Assembly: GCF_001591465.1 (NCBI RefSeq)
Contig: NZ_BCUY01000007.1
Coordinates: 1-64,000, forward strand
Direction: 5' to 3'
Source: Cytobacillus firmus NBRC 15306
GTDB lineage: Bacteria; Bacillota; Bacilli; Bacillales; Cytobacillaceae
DNA length: 64,000 bases
Shown in pieces: positions 23,774 through 31,698 of the stretch; the stretch's first letter is position 1; each line of letters opens with the position of its first letter. Below the pieces are notes generated by a model that was not told where the DNA came from, did no database searches, and saw only the letters and a program-made list of their open reading frames with translations. Made by a program: the position numbers and the translations under genes.

Positions 23774-25385
23774 ATTGCAATTCCTCCAGCGCAATCGTCT
23801 GGTACGATTGAAAAAAGGAATCGCAGAACATATCCCACTCTTCAGCCGCGTCCATGGAAGCTTCGCTCACTTCCCCGCACACCGGGCGCTGCAGGAGATC
23901 CGTCAGCTGCTCCGCAAATCGATCAATCGTTTCCTTAGAAGCACCTGCAAGCACATTTGACACGAATTGCTCCGGCGGATACCAGTCTGCCACTCTCTGA
24001 ATATCCCGGTAAATTTGCGTCAGCAGCAGATTGCGCGGCCCTTCCCACTGCTCATTGACGACGACATCCCGGAAGATGCGCGGCAATGATGAGAATTCCT
24101 CCATGACACCATGGCCGGCAAAGACAGAGATAGCATCGCGCACCACCTCTGCCCCTTCGTTTGTGGCACAGATTTTCTGCAGCAGCACCATCTCCCTCAA
24201 GTTAAAGAGCTGTTTTCTCCGTTCGAGCGGCTGATCCTCCGGAATCCCGGCATTCAGCGGCTGGTCAAGGCTGAGGAATAGATCATAGATTTTAAAAGCG
24301 CCTGCAGCTGTCCGATGTGCGGCATTTTCTATTTTTTTCAGCGTTCTCGCTGATAGCGGGTAATCTTTTACCTTTTTGCCAAAAACAGACCGGAAATCGC
24401 CATAAAGATTGGCTTCCCGGGCTGCACGGAGCATAAAGGCGGCACAGGCAATTCCGATTTCAAGGCGGGATAGGGTCAGAACGATGCCGGCTGCAACGGC
24501 CACCCCTTTTCCTGCCGGGCCAACCGGGTAAGCAAGAGCCCCATTATACTGAAATTCCCCTGTCGGCAGCTCGGCCGTACCCATTTTCCACTTGATCCGG
24601 TTGATTTCATAGTCATTGCGCTTTTCCTTCTCCTTATCACCAGGCAGCCAGGACGGAACAATGAACGTGGACACTTTATCAGTGCCGGAAATTTTCGCAG
24701 TGACGACGGAATAGTCGGCATGTGCAACCGAGCAGAAAAATTTATTGCCGTAAAGGCGGTAGTTTTTACCATCTGGAACCGCCTCAAGCACATTGGCAGG
24801 CAAATCGGATCCTCCCTGGATCTCCGTCATGAATTGGGCACCGATCGCAAAGTCCCCGTCCAGTCCCTCTTTCGTATGCCGTAAAATTTGCTCCAGCTCA
24901 GGAATATCTTCATTCGGATATTGTTCAAGAAGTGCAATTAATCCAATCGTGCATGTCAGCGGACAGGCGACACCCGCTTCCCCCAGCTGATGAATCAGCA
25001 TCCGCTTCGCGAAACTTTCCCAGGATGGCATACGGCTTGAAAAAAGGCCTTCCCCGAACACTTCTTTTTCCAGCTGATGCGTTTCCATTGGACGGACGAC
25101 ACGGTCAATGCGGTGATTGAAGGCATCAAAATGAAGCATATACGGACGGGAATCAGGACTTGCCGCTCTCTCGGCAAGCGTGTTCCATTTGGACGAAACA
25201 GCCGGAGAAAAATCCTGCAGTTCATTATGTATCTGTTCATATTGCGAACCTGCATACTTTTTTAAGGCCTTTTGCAAAAAGGGATCATCCTTATACCAAT
25301 CCTGTTTGGCACGCCGATTTAAAAACTCATCAAATGTGTATGAATTCCTGCCTCTTATCTGCTGGTCCCGGGAAGTTATCGTCAT
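23772..25385 (-). CDS. Acyl-CoA dehydrogenase family protein (AidB-like size)
   Basis: 537 residues, longer than standard acyl-CoA dehydrogenases (about 380) and close to the AidB-like subfamily. The FAD-contact region FMTEIQGGSDLPAN and the helical C-terminal domain with FAGHGVMEEFSSLPRIFRD are recognisable. It probably oxidises an acyl-CoA thioester, or, like AidB, acts on damaged substrates. It is transcribed divergently from a MerR regulator, with an inverted-repeat operator between them, and an acyl-CoA ligase gene lies on the other side, so the three likely form one regulated fatty-acid or branched-acid module. Confidence 0.85.
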   Translation of the reverse strand: MTITSRDQQIRGRNSYTFDEFLNRRAKQDWYKDDPFLQKALKKYAGSQYEQIHNELQDFSPAVSSKWNTLAERAASPDSRPYMLHFDAFNHRIDRVVRPMETHQLEKEVFGEGLFSSRMPSWESFAKRMLIHQLGEAGVACPLTCTIGLIALLEQYPNEDIPELEQILRHTKEGLDGDFAIGAQFMTEIQGGSDLPANVLEAVPDGKNYRLYGNKFFCSVAHADYSVVTAKISGTDKVSTFIVPSWLPGDKEKEKRNDYEINRIKWKMGTAELPTGEFQYNGALAYPVGPAGKGVAVAAGIVLTLSRLEIGIACAAFMLRAAREANLYGDFRSVFGKKVKDYPLSARTLKKIENAAHRTAAGAFKIYDLFLSLDQPLNAGIPEDQPLERRKQLFNLREMVLLQKICATNEGAEVVRDAISVFAGHGVMEEFSSLPRIFRDVVVNEQWEGPRNLLLTQIYRDIQRVADWYPPEQFVSNVLAGASKETIDRFAEQLTDLLQRPVCGEVSEASMDAAEEWDMFCDSFFQSYQTIALEELQ

Positions 25386-25445
25386 GGAAAAATCACTCCT
25401 TTTTTGATTGACAAATACTAATTTTCAGAATTATTATAAAACTAA

Positions 25446-25463
25446 GTTAACGTTAACGTCAAC
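25446..25463. promoter_or_regulatory. MerR/LiuR-type operator in the divergent promoter region
   Basis: TTAACGTTAACGTCAA is an almost perfect palindrome (one mismatched pair) just upstream of the regulator's ribosome binding site. A TTGACA -35 at 25408-25413 and a TATTAT near 25432 point toward the regulator. LiuR-type MerR regulators of branched-chain acyl-CoA genes bind ACGT-rich palindromes of this kind. Confidence 0.6.
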
Positions 25464-25477
25464 TAGGAGGATACATA

Positions 25478-25867
25478 ATGCCAGAAGAAAAGGTTTTTAC
25501 CATCAGCGAGCTTGCGGCAATGTTTGACATCAGCTCCAGGACGATCCGCTATTACGAGGAAATCGGAATGCTGACTTCGGAAAACCGCGACAGCCTGACC
25601 AAGCAGCGCACCTATACCAATCGGGAACGACGGCGCCTGAAGATGATTCTGCGGGGGAAAAAACTCGGCTTCGGCCTTCAGGAAATCAGAGAAATGATTG
25701 AGCTGTATGAATCGAACCCGGAAGGCGAAGCGGAGAAAAGCAGAATTATTGCATTTGCTGACAGCAAGCTGAGGGAAATCGAAGAACAGATCATGCAGCT
25801 GCAAATGCTGCGGGAAGACATTTTGACGTACAAAGAAAAGTATGAAAACAGCCGGGTGAAGACATAA
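25478..25867 (+). CDS. MerR-family regulator of the acyl-CoA module
   Basis: 129 residues: winged helix (FDISSRTIRYYEEIGMLT) at about 8-75, then a dimerisation helix. There is no large ligand domain and no Cys metal site, as in LiuR-type regulators. AGGAGG lies before the ATG. It shares its promoter region with the acyl-CoA dehydrogenase gene and is followed 28 nt later by the acyl-CoA ligase gene, so it probably controls both. Confidence 0.88.
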   Translation: MPEEKVFTISELAAMFDISSRTIRYYEEIGMLTSENRDSLTKQRTYTNRERRRLKMILRGKKLGFGLQEIREMIELYESNPEGEAEKSRIIAFADSKLREIEEQIMQLQMLREDILTYKEKYENSRVKT

Positions 25868-25895
25868 ATTCTTTTTTAATAAGGGGCTGAGTATA

Positions 25896-27380
25896 GTGGG
25901 AGCAACCATTCACGGATTATTGGAGAGAAATGCAAGGAAGTTTCCAGAAAAGGACGCCTTTATCACGGTATCGAACCGCCTTACATACGGAGACATGAAC
26001 CGCCTATGCAACAGGCTGGCACGATATCTTCAGAATGAAGGAATCCGGAGGGGCGATCGGGTTGCGGTAATGTCCCGCAATACGGAGCACTTCTTTTATG
26101 CTTTTTTTGCCTGCATGAAGATCGGCGCGATTCCGATGCCGGTGAATATCCGCCTGACACCGAAAGAATTGTCGGCTATTTTTCAAAGAGCGAATGCTGC
26201 AGGAATTCTGTATGAGGATGAGCTTGCTGAAACGGCTGCGGCGTTAAAAGAGAATGAAAATTTCAATTTTTCGATTCAGGATGCAGTTGAAGCTTCTGCT
26301 CATTTTTCTGAGGGTAATCTTGATGTGCCGATTGATTCGCGGGACGTCTGTGAGATCCTTTTTACATCCGGAACAACCGGGACGCCAAAGGGGGTTGTGT
26401 TCAGCCATGAACGCATTCTGGCGATCGCTTCGGCTGTTTCGGTTAATTTCAGCTTGTCGCATAATGATTCCATGCTCACCCTGATGCCGCTCTCCCACTC
26501 TGCTCCTTTGAATACCTTTTTCATGAGCGGGCTTTATTGCGGAGCATCCCATGTGATCGGCGACTTTACTCCAAAGGGCTTCCTGAACTGGATTCAGCAG
26601 GAAAAGACGACCTTCTCATTTGCGGCACCTGTCGCCTATTTGCTTGCGGCCAAGGATCCGGATTTGGCTTCCTATGATTTGTCCACCATGCGTGTCTTTG
26701 CCTATGGCGGCGGCCCGCTGGCTCTTGCCTCCTATCACCATGTGAAAAAGGCGTTCCGTAACGAAAATTTCTATCAGGTATACGGACTGACGGAAGCGGG
26801 ACCAAATGGCATTCTCTTATACCCGGAAGAGCATCTGGAGAAGGCTGGAAGCATCGGCAAGAATCCGACGGTGAACATGGAAATCCGGATCGTCCGGCCG
26901 GATGGCACCGATACCGCTCCAAATGAATATGGCGAGATTCTTCTGACTGGCGACAGCCTCATGCTTGGTTATGACAATAATCCGGCTGAAACGAATGCTG
27001 TGCTAAAAGGCGGCTGGCTCTATACCGGCGACATTGCCTACCGGGATGAGGATGGCTACTTTTACATCGTGGACCGTAAAAAGGATGTCATTATTTCTGG
27101 CGGCGTCAACATTTATCCGCGTGAAATTGAAGAAGTACTCGCGAAGCATGACGCGGTTTTGGAGTCCTGTGTCGTCGGTGTGCCTCATGAAGAATGGGGT
27201 GAGACCGTCAAAGCAGTCGTTGTGCTGAAGGGCCAGGTGTCTGAGGAAGAATTGCGGGCGTTTACAGCCGAACATCTCGCAGAATTTAAGTGTCCGCGGA
27301 TCTATTCCTTTGTGGATGAACTGCCGCGGAATGCAAGCGGAAAGATTTTGAAGCAGCAGGTGAAATTGGTGCATGCTTAA
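25896..27380 (+). CDS. AMP-forming acyl-CoA synthetase
   Basis: 494 residues, ANL superfamily. The P-loop-like motif LFTSGTTGTPKGVVFSH, the YGLTEAGP motif and the hinge and C-terminal motifs GWLYTGDIAYRDEDGYFYIVDRKKD and SGGVNIYPREIEE are all present, with the catalytic Lys near the end (NASGKILKQQ). It activates a carboxylic acid to its CoA thioester. The GTG start at 25896 lies 28 nt after the regulator gene and has only a modest GGGGCTGAG ribosome binding site, suggesting coupling to it. Chain-length preference cannot be read from the sequence. Confidence 0.9.
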   Translation: MGATIHGLLERNARKFPEKDAFITVSNRLTYGDMNRLCNRLARYLQNEGIRRGDRVAVMSRNTEHFFYAFFACMKIGAIPMPVNIRLTPKELSAIFQRANAAGILYEDELAETAAALKENENFNFSIQDAVEASAHFSEGNLDVPIDSRDVCEILFTSGTTGTPKGVVFSHERILAIASAVSVNFSLSHNDSMLTLMPLSHSAPLNTFFMSGLYCGASHVIGDFTPKGFLNWIQQEKTTFSFAAPVAYLLAAKDPDLASYDLSTMRVFAYGGGPLALASYHHVKKAFRNENFYQVYGLTEAGPNGILLYPEEHLEKAGSIGKNPTVNMEIRIVRPDGTDTAPNEYGEILLTGDSLMLGYDNNPAETNAVLKGGWLYTGDIAYRDEDGYFYIVDRKKDVIISGGVNIYPREIEEVLAKHDAVLESCVVGVPHEEWGETVKAVVVLKGQVSEEELRAFTAEHLAEFKCPRIYSFVDELPRNASGKILKQQVKLVHA

Positions 27381-27390
27381 TTGCGGCGAA

Positions 27391-27422
27391 TATCAGATGC
27401 TTGGGAGGGCGCCTGATTTTTT
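27391..27422 (+). terminator. Terminator after the acyl-CoA synthetase gene
   Basis: ATCAG (27392-27396) with an inner GC pair folds on GC..CTGAT, followed by a run of T residues. Confidence 0.65.
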
Positions 27423-27492
27423 AGAGTCACCAGCAGGAATCCGCCCCTAAAAAAAGTAACTTACTAGTATAACCAAACAATCAGGAGGCCAC

Positions 27493-28083
27493 ATGAAATC
27501 AAGAACCGAAACCGAGATGATGAATCTGATTCTATCAACTGCCAAAGAAGATGAGCGGGTTCGTGCGGTGATTCTTAATGGATCGCGCGCGAATCCTAAT
27601 CTAAAGAAAGATATCTTTCAGGATTATGATATTGTGTACATCGTGAGGGAAATGGAATCCTTCATCTGTGATCATAGCTGGGTGGATGAGTTTGGCGAGC
27701 GGGTGATGATGCAGATGCCGGAGGAGAAGGTGCTGCCGCCTGCCGATGGGAACGACCGCTTCCCCTATCTGATGCAGTTTGTAGACGGGAACAGGATCGA
27801 TCTGACGCTGATTCCGGCCGAAAGGATGGATGAGCTGCTGGAGCCTGACAGCCTGAGTGTGCTGCTTCTTGATAAGGATGGGCTGGTTGGGTCCCTGCCG
27901 CCAGCCAGTGACCGGGATTACCACATCAAGAAACCTGATGCCAGAGAGTTTGCAGATCTGTGCAATGAGTTTTGGTGGATTACGATGAATGTCAGTAAAG
28001 GACTTTGGCGCAGGGAGCTTACTTACGCGATGTTTATGCATGAGCAGATCAACCGGAATGTGCTGATAACCATGCTGGAATAG
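27493..28083 (+). pseudogene. Truncated aminoglycoside 6-adenylyltransferase (AadK/ANT(6) family)
   Basis: 196 residues correspond to the N-terminal two thirds of ANT(6) enzymes, which are about 285 residues long. The nucleotidyltransferase motif VILNGSRAN with downstream FQDYDIVYIV is intact, and DGNRIDLTLIP supplies the third acidic residue. Translation ends at NVLITMLE with TAG where the family normally continues with Trp-Tyr, which looks like a nonsense change of TGG to TAG. The frame is not recovered afterwards. AGGAGG precedes the start. The protein is unlikely to be active because the helical C-terminal domain is missing. Confidence 0.75.
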
Positions 28084-28156
28084 TACAAATTCCGATAAAT
28101 TTCTTTGGGTTTATCTTGAAAAAGAGTGGAAATTGGGAGAAAGCGGGGACGAATAG

Positions 28157-28273
28157 GAAAAACCCGCAAAATCGATTGGCCTGCTTGGCGCCCTGTTTGG
28201 CACAATTGCCGCTTATGGTATAGCTATGCGAACACAGGTGGATGAGCTTAAAGCGATGAGGCGGGAAGTATAA
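28157..28273 (+). pseudogene. Fragment of a small membrane protein
   Basis: After a TAG at 28154 a short frame encodes a hydrophobic helix (IGLLGALFGTIAAYGIAM) followed by QVDELKAMRREV and a TAA. It has no start codon or ribosome binding site. It looks like the tail of a lost gene joined to the truncated adenylyltransferase. Confidence 0.4.
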
Positions 28274-28274
28274 T

Positions 28275-28312
28275 AGAAAAAACATCGCTGGTTTAAGCCG
28301 GCGATGTTTTCC
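28275..28312. terminator. Bidirectional terminator
   Basis: AAAACATCGC pairs with GCGATGTTTT around a GC-containing loop, with A and T flanks on the two sides. It lies between two convergent remnants. Confidence 0.75.
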
Positions 28313-28313
28313 A

Positions 28314-28514
28314 TTATAGCTTCATTGCTTCTTCGCGAACCTTCTGCAAAAATTCCTCAACCACTTTCAGGTTGTTTTTATCGCCGCCAAGCTTCAGCAT
28401 GGCCCTTCCAACGAAGTTTACCCCTTTATTTTCCCCTACATAAATAAACCTGGTGCGGGAGTCATCGATTTTGATCAGTGTAAATGCAAGGGTAATTTCA
28501 AAGGCTTTTCCCAA
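28314..28514 (-). pseudogene. C-terminal remnant, possibly SRPBCC-like
   Basis: 66 residues starting at an ATG without a convincing ribosome binding site. Beta strands (FEITLAFTLIKID, TRFIYVGE) and a closing amphipathic helix resemble the end of an SRPBCC/polyketide-cyclase-like domain, normally about 140 residues. The upstream half is not present in any frame. The family call is tentative. Confidence 0.4.
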
Positions 28515-28592
28515 TACAAAATGGGCTAATCTTGTACATTAAAACAAGCGCGCATAAAAAACATGGCCCTCTAGTGGCGATGCTTTCTTGGC

Positions 28593-29324
28593 TTACCCAT
28601 TTAAAAATAAGGTAGCCGTTACATATTTCTTTGTCAGCGACTTGTAGTAGGCCGATAAAACCGTCAGTGAAGCTGTTACAAGAATATTGGAAATGATGTC
28701 TTTCTGCTGATCAGTAAAATTCTGAAAACTCTCCAATGTTTTTAATGCTTCTTTTTTAATGCATTGTTCTGTCTGATCGTGCATGTTTTTTTCGGCACCA
28801 TTGTGCTGATGGGCTTTTTCAAAAATAGCCGCGTAAGCAGAATAAAATGGGATCGGCTCAATCAAATCGTCTGACCTGTCATCGAGATCATTAAAAAGGA
28901 GAGCCAGAATTTTCCGGATAGAATCGAAATCGAGTGTCGCTTTCAGATCCTCCACGATAAAAAGCATGGCAGCCTGGTCAACTGAATATTTCTTGCCGAT
29001 CTGTGGACTGCCAATCAGGTTCTTCACATCCCGCTTCACCCAATTCTGCACCGCCGCAGAAGATAAATGGGTGAATTCAATCTGGTTCCCCAGTGCGACA
29101 ATTTCATTGATGGAAAAGCCGATGTTCTGCAAATCTGCCCGCAGCAATTTTTCAAATATGGCCGGCATTTTCGTATCGAGAAAAGCTTCCGTTGATATTC
29201 CTTTTTTTGCATGAGCGGCTGCCCATGCCTGCTGAAGGATTTGTTTGGGCGAAAGCTCCCCTTCCCCCTTCAGCGACAGCAGGAAATCAGCCATGCTTTT
29301 CCTTGATAGCTGGAATAATTCCAA
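28593..29324 (-). CDS. DUF1836-like helical protein
   Basis: 243 residues, entirely helical in character, no membrane segment. The stretch around AAVQNWVKRDVKNLIGSP and the following YSVDQAAMLFIVEDLKATL resembles DUF1836, a Firmicutes family with a MerR-like helix-turn-helix and no established role. It is transcribed alone. GGAATAATTCC lies around its start and the ribosome binding site is modest. Confidence 0.7.
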   Translation of the reverse strand: MELFQLSRKSMADFLLSLKGEGELSPKQILQQAWAAAHAKKGISTEAFLDTKMPAIFEKLLRADLQNIGFSINEIVALGNQIEFTHLSSAAVQNWVKRDVKNLIGSPQIGKKYSVDQAAMLFIVEDLKATLDFDSIRKILALLFNDLDDRSDDLIEPIPFYSAYAAIFEKAHQHNGAEKNMHDQTEQCIKKEALKTLESFQNFTDQQKDIISNILVTASLTVLSAYYKSLTKKYVTATLFLNG

Positions 29325-29501
29325 GGTAATCAGCCCCTGCGTTCTCTATTCAATGCTTTCATCCTAATCGTTTCCATGGTGACAGTCAATGTCTACTTCC
29401 ATTCCACCTAGTTATGACTTGCCATTTTTATAAAAAAATTATATTATATAGTCAGATGACAAGTTCATATGAACTCAAAATAGATGAAAAAGGGTGAGGA
29501 A

Positions 29502-30383
29502 ATGGGTAAACGTATTTTTTACTTTTTATTGACGAACGTTCTTGTTCTTTTGACAATTAGTATTATTTTCTCGCTGATTGGCGGAGGTAATTACATTAAT
29601 GCCCAGGGCGGCATTGATTTCGGCGCATTGCTTGTATTCAGTGCGGTCATTGGCTTCTCGGGCTCCTTCATTTCTCTGTGGATGTCACGCTGGATGGCCA
29701 AGAAAATGATGAATGTCCAGGTTCTGGATCCGAACGGTGCCCTTTCAGGAGCTGAACGGGACATCGTGGAGAAAGTTCACCGCCTTTCAAGAGCGGCAGG
29801 CTTAACACATATGCCGGAAGTCGGGATCTACCACTCTCCTGAAGTCAACGCTTTTGCGACAGGTCCTTCGAAGAAACGCTCGCTTGTGGCAGTTTCAACT
29901 GGATTGCTGCAGGAAATGGACGACGATGCCATTGAAGGTGTTATCGCCCATGAGGTGGCACACATTGCGAACGGAGACATGGTCACCATGACCCTTCTCC
30001 AGGGGGTTGTCAACACATTCGTTGTCTTCCTTGCTAGAATTGCAGCGTGGGTGGCATCCCGTTTTGTCAGAGAAGAAATGGCGCCGATTGTGCATTTCAT
30101 CGCTGTAATTGTGTTCCAGATCGCCTTCTCAATCCTTGGAAGTCTTGTCGTCTTCGCCTACTCCCGCCATCGTGAGTTCCATGCGGACCGCGGCGGTGCT
30201 GACCTGGCCGGCAAAGACAAGATGACACATGCCCTGCAGATGCTGAAGGCCTACTCCAGCCGCATCAAGGGAGAAGAACAGACGGCGATTTCCACTTTGA
30301 AAATTAATAACAGAAGGAAAGCTTCCTTGTTCTCGACACATCCGGATTTGGATGAGCGTATTAGACGTTTGAGTGCGAAGTAA
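29502..30383 (+). CDS. htpX: HtpX membrane zinc metalloprotease
   Basis: 293 residues from the ATG at 29502, which follows AAGGGTGAGG; the earlier ATG at 29484 has no ribosome binding site and the protein then matches the family N terminus ([12 protein letters not shown]). Two N-terminal membrane segments, the zinc motif HEVAH in [13 protein letters not shown], two more hydrophobic segments, and the third ligand region [13 protein letters not shown] are present. HtpX degrades misfolded membrane proteins. It is a single gene, ending in a terminator shared with jetD. Confidence 0.95.
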   Translation: MGKRIFYFLLTNVLVLLTISIIFSLIGGGNYINAQGGIDFGALLVFSAVIGFSGSFISLWMSRWMAKKMMNVQVLDPNGALSGAERDIVEKVHRLSRAAGLTHMPEVGIYHSPEVNAFATGPSKKRSLVAVSTGLLQEMDDDAIEGVIAHEVAHIANGDMVTMTLLQGVVNTFVVFLARIAAWVASRFVREEMAPIVHFIAVIVFQIAFSILGSLVVFAYSRHREFHADRGGADLAGKDKMTHALQMLKAYSSRIKGEEQTAISTLKINNRRKASLFSTHPDLDERIRRLSAK

Positions 30384-30386
30384 TGG

Positions 30387-30420
30387 AAAGGGTGCCCTTT
30401 GAGGGGGCACCCTTTTGTTA
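30387..30420. terminator. Bidirectional terminator between htpX and jetD
   Basis: AAGGGTGCCC and GGGGCACCCTT form an almost perfect 10-bp stem, with A-rich and T-rich flanks. It closes both htpX and the jet operon. Confidence 0.88.
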
Positions 30421-31698
30421 TTCCGACAGTTGGCCGGCCAGAATGTCCTCAATCATTAACGTCAATATCCCCTCTTGATACCCCATCTTCTTATTTTTCC
30501 TGATGATCTCAGCGAGGTTTTCTAGAATGGTTCCATGCAAAGCAGACAGTTTCCCTTCCCTTTCGCCTAAAACAGCAGATGGGGTGGAGGCTTCGTAATC
30601 TTCTGCTGACATGCGCCAAAGCTGCCCCTTCTCAAGGTAGCGATTTTTAAAGCGCAGGGCCATTGTCAATCCTTCCGGATCAAAATCACCACTATAGTAT
30701 AAGGTGTGGCCGGAATCTGCCAGAAAATCCATAAGTCTGAGTCCTGCAAGCTTGAATTGGCCGTGTGTGCATATCAATGGAGCAGATGGGACTTCATCGA
30801 TAATGGCTGAAAAAACCCCTGAATTCTCTACAATAAAAACAGCTTTGGCAGGTTCAGGAGCAATCACTTTTTCTAATTTCAGCAACTCGCGCAAAGGTAC
30901 ATTTAGCACAGAATTCGACGTGAGCGCATTCTTCCAGACGGGGTGGGGACCTTCAGCCGTATAGCCTATTAAATTAGCAGTGGTCACGAAATTGCTGATA
31001 TCATCCCTTAATAGATTATAAGAAAGCAACAGTTCATTAATGGCCTCAGTCTGTCCTGGCAATTTCCCTTCCCCGCCTGATAGGATATGCAATAGATGAA
31101 TCCATAGCTTGCCTGTTTGGGTGGAGAGGTCAAGTGCATGAGGATTTCCGCTGACTCTTTGGCTAAAGAGCGGATAGCGTTCCAATTTGTCGGGAAGATA
31201 AGAAAATCCCTTTGCCAAGAGCTTCACTTCCTCATCAAACGAATCTTCAAGAATTAGCCGCCTGATCCAGTTCCCATCTGCTGTTTTTTTCTCCAAGTGC
31301 CCAAACCAATCAGCGATGGCAGGAAATCTATCTTTCCAGACGCGAATCTTTTCCTCTTGTGTTGCTAAAAGCTCCAGCTTTCGAAACTTTTTTGCTTGAA
31401 TCCTTTCGCGAAAGTAAGCTTCAAGTAAATCATGAAGAGTGATACCAGTGAATTTTGTTTTTTCGAGATGCTTTTCAAAACCCTGCAGAGAAAGAGATTT
31501 TTTTCGGGAGAGATGATGCGGGCTAATCCCCATAAAGAGCGCAATCTCTTCCAGTTCTTCCTGCGTAAAAGAGGACAGGTCTGCATTTCCTCCTATTCTT
31601 CCAAGAGATTCATATTTTTTGCGAAACTGAAGGAAAAGGGCTTTAAAGCCCTTTTTGCCTCGAAAATATTGAATAGCTTCCGTTAAGTTTCTGCTCAT
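30418..31698 (-). CDS. jetD: JetD, Toprim-type nuclease of type II Wadjet
   Basis: 426 residues, TIGR02679/DUF2399 type. JetD cuts plasmid DNA after the SMC-like JetABC complex has extruded it. The C-terminal Toprim region shows the conserved Glu in VFIVENSGVFSAI and the acidic motif YYSGDFDPEG. The start overlaps the end of jetC in an ATGA arrangement. It is the last gene of jetA-jetB-jetC-jetD. Confidence 0.92.
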   Translation of the reverse strand: MSRNLTEAIQYFRGKKGFKALFLQFRKKYESLGRIGGNADLSSFTQEELEEIALFMGISPHHLSRKKSLSLQGFEKHLEKTKFTGITLHDLLEAYFRERIQAKKFRKLELLATQEEKIRVWKDRFPAIADWFGHLEKKTADGNWIRRLILEDSFDEEVKLLAKGFSYLPDKLERYPLFSQRVSGNPHALDLSTQTGKLWIHLLHILSGGEGKLPGQTEAINELLLSYNLLRDDISNFVTTANLIGYTAEGPHPVWKNALTSNSVLNVPLRELLKLEKVIAPEPAKAVFIVENSGVFSAIIDEVPSAPLICTHGQFKLAGLRLMDFLADSGHTLYYSGDFDPEGLTMALRFKNRYLEKGQLWRMSAEDYEASTPSAVLGEREGKLSALHGTILENLAEIIRKNKKMGYQEGILTLMIEDILAGQLSE

